Positions 9,501 to 18,800 of a stretch of 30,227 bases of DNA are shown here, piece by piece. Below the pieces are notes generated by a model. The model was not told the DNA's origin and searched no databases. It saw nothing but the letters and a program-made list of their open reading frames with translations. The translations under genes were made by a program, and so were the position numbers. Numbering within the stretch: the first letter of the stretch is position 1; the number at the start of each line of letters is the position of its first letter. This DNA is from a virus, in the IMG/VR virus record IMGVR_UViG_3300010318_000026, positions 1 to 30,227 of that record; one strand, given 5' to 3'.

Positions 9501-10998
9501 AGTTGAGCCGCAAGATGATGTAGATATTGATATATATTACGAAACTCAAGAAGTATTTGTTCAAGGTAATCATGGGCAAGCTAATAATTTATCATATCAT
9601 AACTGTTATAGTTTTGAAAATGGGGTTGAATCGTTTGTTATAAGAGATGATTATAATGCGCCAGCGCTAGGTAAAGGTGTTCGTGTTTCAACTGTATTTG
9701 AGGATAATTATCAAGAAGAAACTTTAAAGTCTGGCTTAATATATTCACAAATATACAATGGTAAAACAGGTATAAATAAATTAAATCAATTTATTATAGC
9801 TGATAAAATTACAAAAGATTTAAACCCAGAATATGGTAGTATACAAAAGCTTTATGGAAGAGACACTGATTTACTAGCTTTATGCGAAGATAAAATTGTA
9901 AAAATATTAGCAAATAAAGATGCTGTATTTAATGCAGATGGTAATCCACAATTAATTGCTAGCAATAGAGTATTAGGTCAAGCTATTATACCCGCGACAT
10001 TTGGATCATATGGCTGTCAAAATCCTGAAAGCTTTGTAGATTATACGTACAGATCTTATTTTGTAGATAAAGTAAGAGGATGCGTTTTAAGATTATCAGC
10101 AGATGGAATTACTGAGGTTTCAAATTACGGAATGAAAGATTATTTTAAAGATAATTTAAGGGCGCAAGTTTCAAATTCTAATTATGGTAGAATATTTGGA
10201 ACATATGATGAGGTTAAAAATCAATATAATGTTTCATTACCCACAGGCGTTGCAACTACAGTTTCGTATTCTGAATCAATAAACGGATGGGCAAGTAGAA
10301 AATCATTTTTACCGGAAGGTGGATTGAGTATAAATAACAAGTATTACACATTTAAAAATGGTAGTTTATACGAACATCATAGCGAGTCAGGAGTGAGAAA
10401 TACTTTTTATGGTGTAAAAACAAATCCTGAAGTTACATTTTTATTTAACGAAGCACCTGCAAATGTTAAAAACTTTAGAACATTAAATTACGAAGGCAGT
10501 TCAGGTTGGACATGTGCTACCATCGTTACTGATAAGCAAGACGGTTCAGTTCCTTCGTTTGTTGAAAAAGAAGGTAAATATTACAACTACATATCTGGTG
10601 TTACTGAAAATGAAAACACTCTAGATACTAAAGCTTTAAATGTACAAGGCTTAGGTAATTTAACTTCACAAACAACAAATAGTGGAAACAGAATATTTAC
10701 ATTTAATTTTAATTTAAATAATGATCTACAAATTGGTGATAATTTATATTATGTAGATTCATCAAGTAATAAACAAGATTTAGGTAAAATAACGGCAATA
10801 AATAAAGTTAGTAAAACAATTACTATTGTAGATGGGTCAGAAGTGCCACAAGCGTCTGCATATATGTTTTATAGCAAAGATGCTAAATTCAATACATCAG
10901 GTATTTTAGGATATTACGCAGAAACAAAAATGACAAACACGTCTACAGATTTTAAAGAATTGTACTCAGTTGGTTCTGAGATTAGTATAAGTAGTTAA
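6502..10998 (+). CDS. Large tail nozzle / stabilisation-type protein, 1498 aa
   Basis: Probable tail tube/nozzle that plugs the portal channel. The N-terminus (residues about 5-40) has GKMNKDLDERLVPNGEYR followed by ALNIDV. This is the pattern of the stabilisation (P22 gp10-like, muzzle/nozzle) proteins of crAss-like and other podoviruses, and it corresponds functionally to T7 gp12. The rest is almost wholly beta-rich, with many Asn/Thr/Gly/Asp strands. The C-terminal part contains propeller-like segments (LYGRDTDLLALCEDKIVKI; YGRIFGTYDEVKNQYNVSLP). At 1498 aa it is much longer than P22 gp10 or T7 gp12, and residues about 620-1080 look like an insertion. No separate tail fibre is visible in this window, so part of this protein may serve in receptor binding (inference). 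The next gene starts 31 bases later. Confidence 0.7.
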   Translation: MPEIKNAFIQGKMNKDLDERLVPNGEYRDALNIDVDYSEGSDVGALKNVLGNIVVGSIPGNGESIISSGYCIGYVKDTKENKIYWLIQDNQFIHPINGTFQNRDIIAEYDIETNTLSPVIVDWSIGALNFNRFYLVTGINILDGVLYFTDNLNEPKQIDIAYWKTQTTNFLTNTTGLSEERITVIKKSPLQAPTLVLSSSTRGGNGTSGNTNVFVSLNLSDSGTNVNTLSDAKESGETIVGTFTLAPNYEPGDVVTLKYTFLEGDDQTKLEARILLSSAYVAGATFFSGELLTISENVPGGIVQWQVILEEEDPLFELKFPLFSYRYKYTNGQYSCFAPFSKAAFLPDPTKIGGNFEYNAKDGYNLAMINSVRSITINNINHNINTTDVEEIDILYKDSVSSNIYIVDTIKKINGSLATSFSVKNEQIYKVVEANQLLRLFDSVPKKAKSQEISSNRIIYGNYTHQFNLPNEITFDIKLKNRYNPTDNRTDLLSIKSNRTYQIGVVYMDEYGRQTPVLTDKSGIIKVPFSQAKNLTKFEPKITSAWPSFAEYYKYFIKEISKTVYNLAADSFYQDNEGYMYISFPSSEINKVKEEDIILLKKGRDNVPSEVSTSFKVLDKLSAPPSFLAKPIEVTYDPAVFKYSAQFGDGTEQTTIKAGCTPVPNHNTITVRDFFKWQDTDAAGNVYDSDLQTAIGTSIEGRAALAPGKKVRFENADAKSKVYTVKSLETHMTGGDDVEVTFEEEFGNDILILYDDYENNPTSAKVSGRLVGVEQVDKSGSPEFEGRFFIKLKADNNLLTELVGTNVNNLNAISTTNGVDGDAQNNTSGTSGNPSNPDRQYFIRFGGKNGVNSSSTYNLAAQSGGFNQANIASLGASQLDLTEGWHITIGTTKAFDDPESYYRSHAFTTNLKAGNYISFFNKYKANGTDLDNNFYKIEDVFIGDASDGRRFWTLKFNKNLDGDVRTFFGTVDSTATKMSITVHDFKKDSLKNITNPPIFEVEPQDDVDIDIYYETQEVFVQGNHGQANNLSYHNCYSFENGVESFVIRDDYNAPALGKGVRVSTVFEDNYQEETLKSGLIYSQIYNGKTGINKLNQFIIADKITKDLNPEYGSIQKLYGRDTDLLALCEDKIVKILANKDAVFNADGNPQLIASNRVLGQAIIPATFGSYGCQNPESFVDYTYRSYFVDKVRGCVLRLSADGITEVSNYGMKDYFKDNLRAQVSNSNYGRIFGTYDEVKNQYNVSLPTGVATTVSYSESINGWASRKSFLPEGGLSINNKYYTFKNGSLYEHHSESGVRNTFYGVKTNPEVTFLFNEAPANVKNFRTLNYEGSSGWTCATIVTDKQDGSVPSFVEKEGKYYNYISGVTENENTLDTKALNVQGLGNLTSQTTNSGNRIFTFNFNLNNDLQIGDNLYYVDSSSNKQDLGKITAINKVSKTITIVDGSEVPQASAYMFYSKDAKFNTSGILGYYAETKMTNTSTDFKELYSVGSEISISS

Positions 10999-11029
10999 TA
11001 TGTAATTATAATATATAAATAAATAAATT

Positions 11030-11692
11030 ATGGCAGTACCAATAATGGCGGCAGCAGCAGCAGCACAAGCAGTCGGCGGCGTTATTAAAACAGTAGGTTC
11101 CCTTTTTGGAGGAGGCAAAAGAAGAAGAGAACAAAGAGCAGCAGCGGCAGAAATGGAGCGGTATAAGCAAAAATACGAACAATTAGATACGTCTAATCCG
11201 TATGCTAATATGACTAACCCATATGAAAATTTAACTGTTAATACTCAAGCAGCTGATTTTGCGGCACAACAAAATTCACAAAATGCTGCAAACATTATGA
11301 GTGGCTTAGCGGCAGCAGCAGGTGGTGGAGGTGTAGCAGCGTTAGCTCAATCTATGGCTAATTCACAAGCTCAAGCAACACAGCAAGCTTCTGCAAGTAT
11401 TGCACAACAAGAATCACAAAATCAACAATTAGCTGCACAAGGTGAATTTAAAAGACAACAGTTTATTGCTGCGGGTGAACAAGTATCTCAGCAGAGAGAA
11501 ATGGATAAAACAGGTACGTTACTTGGAATGGCACAACAAAGAAAAGCAGCAGCTGACCAAGCAAGAGCGGAAGCAAAATCACAATTGCTTGGAGGTATTA
11601 GCGATATAGCCGGGGCTGGTATTGCGGCTGGAGCAGGAGGAGTGGGTCCTTTAGCGGGCCCAATGGAAACCTTATTAACACCAAAAGGATAA
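11030..11692 (+). CDS. Small internal virion / DNA-ejection protein, 220 aa
   Basis: Probable ejection protein similar in role to T7 gp14. The N-terminus is a hydrophobic Ala/Val/Gly helix (residues 1-27) followed by a basic patch (GGGKRRREQR), the make-up of a protein that inserts in the cell envelope early in infection. The middle is Ala/Gln-rich and coiled-coil forming (about 35-175). The C-terminus is a second small-residue hydrophobic stretch (GGISDIAGAGIAAGAGGVG). Its position between the nozzle protein and two further ejection-type genes supports the role. The stop at 11690-11692 lies one base from the next ATG. No enzymatic motif is present. Direct family proof would need profile search. 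Confidence 0.6.
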   Translation: MAVPIMAAAAAAQAVGGVIKTVGSLFGGGKRRREQRAAAAEMERYKQKYEQLDTSNPYANMTNPYENLTVNTQAADFAAQQNSQNAANIMSGLAAAAGGGGVAALAQSMANSQAQATQQASASIAQQESQNQQLAAQGEFKRQQFIAAGEQVSQQREMDKTGTLLGMAQQRKAAADQARAEAKSQLLGGISDIAGAGIAAGAGGVGPLAGPMETLLTPKG

Positions 11693-11693
11693 C

Positions 11694-12854
11694 ATGGCAA
11701 CAAAAACAAATCAAAGCGCATCTATTAGAAGCAGTTTAATAGCTGGAGCTGGAATGGCTGCAGATAAATTTACAGGCCTTAAAGATTTTAAGGTTAATGT
11801 AGGTGGTTTATTAGACATAGCTAAACAAGAGGCTGCTAAAACCGCACAATTAAAACAGCAATTAAATTCTCAAGTAGAGTACATGGCGGATTTAACCAAA
11901 GTAGGGGAACATGAAGCGCCAATATTACAAGATTATTTTCAAACTGGTAAAAATCAAATTGCTGATTTACATAATGAATTACAATATGCAGATGATGAAG
12001 GCAAAAGACAAATACAACAGCAAATAAGCCAGATACAAAATAGTGCAAAAGCAGCCAATGGATATTTAAGTAAAAAACTTGAGTTAGCTCAAGAACTTAA
12101 AGAAAATATAGATAATATATCTGATAGCATGCCTGGCGGCAAGCTTGAAAGAATCAAAGCTGTTTTACTTGGAAAAGATTATAAAATGGAATTTAATGAT
12201 TATTCAGGTAAACCAGTTTATGTATTACCAGACGGCAGCAGGGTTGAACATGAGGAATTAGATGATTTTTATTATAAAGACAGTAAAACAGCATTAACAA
12301 TTAATAATTATGCTGAAACTTATATTAACAAAGGTAGAAGAAATGAACCTCTAACTGAAGCTGATGTAAATATATTAGAAACTAAATTAAATCAAAGTAT
12401 TGATAATCCAGGTAGTGTTAATTCATTACTAGTAGACCCTATGATTTCTGGTTTAAATTTTGGAACTGCAATTACAGATGAAAAACTTTCAAATTTAAAA
12501 AAGCAATACCCTAATGAAGATGATAATCAAATAAAAAAGAGGGCAGTTGTTGGTGAAATAATGGAACATTTAAAAAATGTACATAGACAAGGGCAGGGGG
12601 AATATAATAGCAAACAAAACCCTGGAGGAGAGGGAACATTTAAATCAGTAGATGGTTCAATACCTTTTATTAGCACAAGAAATCAAGGAGATTTTATTTG
12701 GTATGAGGAATTTGGTGGTTATGGTCCAGGCTTACCAAACCCAGCTGGCGGTATTATGAAAAATGAAAACTTAACAAAAGATCAAATAGTGTCGGATCCT
12801 GATGCATTAAATACAATGGTTGTCGGTTTTGGAGATATTAAATTCGGAAAATAA
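11694..12854 (+). CDS. Putative internal virion protein, 386 aa, coiled coil
   Basis: Not recognised by motif. It starts one base after the preceding stop and ends five bases before the giant virion protein gene, so it sits where T7 gp15 sits among the ejection proteins. Residues about 1-45 include a Gly/Ala segment (IAGAGMAADKFTG). Residues 45-150 are a long Gln/Lys/Glu-rich coiled coil (KQQLNSQVEYMADLTKVG and following). After that comes a mixed alpha/beta domain with YVLPDGSRVEHEELDDFYY. The C-terminal 100 residues are Gly/Pro-rich and compact (FIWYEEFGGYGPGLPNPAGG). There is no signal peptide or membrane helix. A role as an ejection protein or as a partner of the 2628-aa protein is inferred from order and helicity. 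Confidence 0.55.
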   Translation: MATKTNQSASIRSSLIAGAGMAADKFTGLKDFKVNVGGLLDIAKQEAAKTAQLKQQLNSQVEYMADLTKVGEHEAPILQDYFQTGKNQIADLHNELQYADDEGKRQIQQQISQIQNSAKAANGYLSKKLELAQELKENIDNISDSMPGGKLERIKAVLLGKDYKMEFNDYSGKPVYVLPDGSRVEHEELDDFYYKDSKTALTINNYAETYINKGRRNEPLTEADVNILETKLNQSIDNPGSVNSLLVDPMISGLNFGTAITDEKLSNLKKQYPNEDDNQIKKRAVVGEIMEHLKNVHRQGQGEYNSKQNPGGEGTFKSVDGSIPFISTRNQGDFIWYEEFGGYGPGLPNPAGGIMKNENLTKDQIVSDPDALNTMVVGFGDIKFGK

Positions 12855-12859
12855 ATTTT

Positions 12860-15800
12860 ATGGCAGATCCAAAATTAAATGAGCAATTACTGGAGCTGCA
12901 GGAGCAAGTAAATCAACTTAAACCTACAGATAACTCTCAAGAAGCTATATTATTAAGGAGAAAGCTTAAGCAAATTCAAGCGCAAGTTAATGCGCAAGAT
13001 ACGGCTGAAACTCAAAAATTAGAAGAGGTTGTCATAACCGTGGATGCTAAAGATGATGTTAAAACAGCTTTAGATGGTGCAAAGCAATACAAAGAAGACA
13101 TAAAAAAAATAACACCCGAAACTGAAAAAACAAAAATAGGTTACGAATATTTTGGTCTTAAAATGTATGACACCTTAAAGCCCCAAATAGAAAGAGAAAC
13201 TTATTATCCTGATTTACCAGGTGGCAGAAAATCTGGGTTTATACAATATAGAAATACGTATGATGAAGATTTAAAAAAATCATTAGGTAATAAAAAATAT
13301 GAAGAATGGAAAAAAATCGAGGCAGCTGCAAACAAAGATGGTGTTAGACTTGATGAAACAAACATAAATAAATATTTAAATTTAGCGGATTTTGACGAAC
13401 AAACAAAAAGCGAAGTTGTTCAACAATCTAAAAGTAAAAAATCTGATTTAATATTAAGGGGTTATAGTAATAAACAAAGAAATATTATTGAAAAAGAAAT
13501 ATTTGAGGGAGAGGCAAAAGAAAAAGCTTATGAAGAATATTCAAATACTTTTAATAAAAATTTAGAAGAATACAAAAAAACTGGAGTTGCAAATTTTCAG
13601 CAACCGGATTATACTCCTATTGTAAAAGAATTAAACAATGAGGTTAAAAAATCATCTGAAGATCTTGACATAAAATTTGATAATTTTAAAATAAAACAGG
13701 AAAAATACACTAACACATATAAAGGCTACGAAAAAAGAATAGCAGACACGGAAGAAAAGATTAAAAATTTTACCATGTCTGAAAACCCCACCGTAGCAGA
13801 AATACAAAAACGTAACGCACTAGCAGAAGAATACGATAACATATTTAAGGAAGATTTATTTACTAATTTAGATAATCAATGGCAAGAGCTGAAAGCTTTA
13901 GGCACTGAAATAACTAATGAATCAGAAAAATTAAATAAAGCTTCTTTAGAAGTTGGTGACATTAATTTAATGAGCAATTCATTAAGTAAGAACTACAATA
14001 GAATGGATAGATTTTTACACACAATGGAAGAATCTTTCTTGGGTAGCGCTGCAATGCTAGGATCATCTATATTAAAAGGTGGAGGCGATGTTGCTGCTTT
14101 TTTTGCTAGTAGTAACAAATATGACGCAAGAACAGCTGATTGGTATCAGGATTTAGTGGACATGAAAGGTCACGCGGTTGATTATAACAATCGTTTGCAG
14201 AAATATAGACAAAATGTATTACCTGAAAAATTAGAGTACGGCGATGGAGGTGGTTTTGATTATTTTGCAGAAATGATGATTGATAATAGTCCTTCGATAT
14301 TAACAGCTTTTGGAACAATGGGCTATAGTTCATTAGCTACCGGAGCGGGAATAGCAAGAGCCGCAGCGGTGAGACAAGCAACAAATGCTGCAACAGGTGT
14401 ATTTTTCACTATGGAAGCTGGTGGCCAAATGGCTAATCTTGAAATAGCGCAAAAAGAAGCACCTAAAATGATAGCTGCTTTAAAAAACGAATTAAAAAAT
14501 GAAACTAATTTAGTAAAAAGAAAAGAATTAGAAGAGCAAATATCTGACCAGGAAAACTTATTGAAAATGTCCCAGTTCAAAAAAAGTTTTAATAGTATAG
14601 CTTACGGCGGTATTGCTTCACTTGCAGAAAGATTTGGTACATTAAGATTTATAAATGATTTTCAAAAATATTCAAAGCCTTTAGGTTTAACTAAACTAGA
14701 AAAATTAGGAGTTGCTAAATCGGTAGCTAGAGTTACAAGTAAAGCATTTGGCACTACATCTGGCGTTGGTATTGGTATGGGAATAGAATTAGTAGAAGAA
14801 GGAGCGACGTTGTTGGGCCAAAATTTTATGGACATTGTGGTTTTAGATCAAAATAAAAGTTTAATTGAGGGATTAGATGGTGAATTTGTAAGAAACACTT
14901 TAGCGACATCTTTAGGCATATCCGGTCCTTCAGCAAGTATGAATTTAGCGGCCGCATTTAATAATGAAGTAAAGTTAAGAAGTGAGGCAAGGCAAGAAGG
15001 AAAAATAAGAGATGAAGTAATTGATATACAAAACGAATTAAATATTTTAGATAAAAGAACAAAGAAGGCTATAGATTTAAAGAAAAGACAAAATAAATTA
15101 TTAGCTGAAGCGGCAGAAATAAATAGCTTTATACCTTTAAAGCTTGGAAATATGACAGACGCAGAGGTTCAAAGTGTTTTTGAAAATGGTAAAAGAATGC
15201 GTGAATTAATAGCTGAGGGGAAAGAATTAGGGCAGCAGTTGGAGATTACATCGTACGAAAAACAACGAGTTGAAGATATAAAACAAGAAATTCAAACGTT
15301 ATTTGATGTTAATCAAGAAACATTAGGTAAGTCACAAAAACAATATTTAAGCGAAATAGGAAGAGATGCACCAAATAAATTTGAGTATGTTGTTAATAGA
15401 GGAAGATACGACGGTTATAAACACTTAATTAGAAACATGAAAGGTATAAACCTTCTTGCAACTGATGGTAAAAATATTGATCAATTTCTTAAACAATCAA
15501 ATTATACAGATAAACAAAAAAAGGATATAAAAAATTCTTATAATAGGGGGTCCAATGCTGTGAATATAAATGATGATGTTATAACTTTTGATGATAATGT
15601 TGGCGTTGCTTTAAGTGTATTAAGCGGAACAGACGCTGTTATAGCAGCTGTTTCACCATTACATGAAGTTGGACATATACAAACTAGAAAAGCAGGTATA
15701 ATAAAAGACGATAAACTTGCTGCTCATGCAAAAGGAATGGTTGAAGACATAATCGCTGATGTGAGAAGGCGAAACAATATTGGTAAATTATCTGATTCTG

Positions 15801-18800
15801 ATTTTCAAATATTTAATGATAGAATAAACGAATACAAAAGCACAGATGGTGAAGTTAATGCTGACGAGCTTATACAGTTAGTGTCTGATTTTACTGCGGC
15901 TGGTATTTTGCCTAAAAGCTCATTTGGACAATTATATAGCGCTAAAACTTTCATTAATTCTTTATTGACTAAATTTAATGGGGAAGCCTCACCTTTTTTT
16001 AAAATAAACACGGCTAATGATGCGTTTAATTTTATTGCTAGCTGGCAACAAAAAGCACTAACTTCACAAACAGAAGGTGCAGAAGAAGAAACAGATGTTG
16101 TAGAAAGTAAAGATTTACAAAGTAAAATAGCAGCACTAGTACCAAACACTGTTCAAACACAGCAAGACTTTTTTAATAGAGATGTATTTAACCCTATATA
16201 TAATAATGGTAATTTACATCCATTAATTGCTAGATATATAAGATCAAGATCTATATCACAAGAGCAAGCCGAATTAAACATACAAAATGTTGCTGATAGA
16301 TTATTAAACTTTAATCCTGAAGCAACAAGAAAAGATGGGGCTACGGTTGGTGCACAAGGTTTTGTAGAATTTATAAATTCAAATGCTAATTTTGCTAAAT
16401 TAGATTCTGCTAAACAATTAGCTATTGAAGCAGAACGAAGAAAAAGAACTGAAAAAATAGATGATACAACTAAACAAATACCAGCACCTGCGCCACAACC
16501 TAAGCAACAAGAAAAACCAACATATAAAACTATTTCAAAAAGTAATATATTTTCAACATCAGCACTTGATCAAATTAAAAATAAGTTAGTATCTACGGTT
16601 AGAGTATTAAAATCAAAAATAAATGCACCAACCACAATAAATCAAACTGTTAAACCTATTATATCAGAAATAAAAACTGAAATGGGTAAACAAGCTGATA
16701 TTATAATTAAAAAAGCATCAGGAACAATAAAAGACGGCAGGTTAGAAACTACATTTAGAAAATCTAAAAAAGCAACATTAGAAAATGCACCTACAACTTG
16801 GCTTGCTAAAGCGATGCCTTTTGCTGTTCAAAAATCTGTAGGTGGTAAATTTACAGATATTCCTATTTTAAATGAAAAAGGAAATATAGTTGGATATGAA
16901 TTTAAACCAAATTTTATAGATGATTGGCAAGGCAAAAAAATAGATAGAGTAAAAACAACTACAGCAGGTCAGACTTCAGGTAATCAATTTATAAAAAGAA
17001 AACCAAATGTAGCTCAAAAAGTAACTGACGAGCAATTTATGTCGTACATGTTTAAATTTGACAATGATGGTAATGCCACGGAAATTATAAGAGGCAGAAA
17101 AGAATCATGGTCAAAAATGATGGCGGAAGAAATATCATTTGAATTAATAGATGATGCGTTGAATGATTTAACCAGCCCTATTGCAGAAGAACTTATAAAA
17201 AATCAAGCAAGATTAGGTGTTGAAATTGTAGAAAATTTTGCTCAACAAGTAAGAAAAGATATTGACAGAGGTACAGTAAAAGAAAGTAAAGGTTTAGCTA
17301 GTTTTACACCAGAACAAATGGATATTTATACTAGCTCAAAAGGCTGGGCTGATTTCAAAAATAAAATGGCAGCTGCTGAAGGGAAATATAGAGAAAACAT
17401 TATATATAGATTTCATAAAGAATCTTTTTTAGAAACATATCCAGATAAATTACAAAAAGAAATTGCTAAACAATTTTTTGTTAAATTAAAAAATTATGGT
17501 GATGTTGAATCTATTAAAGTGCAATTAAAAGAAGATAACAGTTCATTGCCGGAATATTTAGAAGCTATTAGAAACCAAATAGATTTTAATGAAACAGTTA
17601 AACAAATTACAGGAGCAGAGGCATCTATTCCGGTATTAAATGATAACAAAGTATATGTAGCTGACACGCAACAATATGTTATAGACCAAGCAAAAGGAGA
17701 AGACATAAAAACAGTTGTTGCATTCTTTGCCCCTACATTTGCTAATTCCGGTAAAATTGGGAGAGAAAGAAAAGGCATAATTGGGAAAGTAAGTAGAGCT
17801 GATTTATTCTATAATCAAGCGCATGTTATCAGTTCACTTAATGAAGCTGGGTTTAATATTGATAAAATAACTAAAAAAGATATAATATTAAAAGATGGTA
17901 CTATTATACCTAGAGAATTTACATCTACCGCAAAAGTAGAGCAAAAACATTTAGATGGAAGTTTAGATATAAATAAAGAAATAGAAATTGCTGGTAAGGC
18001 TTGGGATTTTATGATGAAATTAATTAAAAATTTAAAAAATCAACCTTCCCACGTTCGAGCATTAACTTTAGCCGCTATGAACTCTGGCACAAATACTGTT
18101 TTAAGAGTTGCGGCGCCTGTTTTAAATGTTAGCACTGTTTTACCTTCTAAATTACCATCAGATTACAGATACGAGCATAGACCGCCAGCAAGGGTTGTTA
18201 TGGCATTATCTTATAAAAGTGAAGTATTAGGCGACAAAAATATAAATATTGAAGCTTTGAAAAATGATTACCAAGTTTCTATTATACCAGTAACAATGGA
18301 TAAAGTAATAGGAAAAATTGGATTAGGTCAAAGTACAATGCCTGACTACAAACCTGGTATTACACCTGCAACCAATGATTATTATAATGCTTTTACAAAA
18401 AATAAACCCGGTATAGTTTCTATAAAAAATCTTAAAACTAATGAAATAATTGGTAAAGATTATGAAGCATCATCTAAATTAAAAAATCAACCTACAATAA
18501 AAGAAACTGTTGCTCAACCTAAACAACCTAAAGAGTCAGTTGTAAAAGAAAGTAAAGGTTTAAATTTAAACAAAGAAATTAATAATATGATTGCTAGGCA
18601 AAAAGGAATAAGAGCAGAAGCAACATATTCTGAAATAGTAGCAAGAAAAAAAGGTGCAAGCAAAGGAGCTTTACAATTTTTCTTACCAGCTACAGCAGAA
18701 GATTTTAGAGGTTTAACATCATATACATTTGCAGGTAGAGGAAAGCAAGGAGAAGCAGACCAAAAGTTTTTTGAAGATAATTTAGTAAAACCTTATATAA

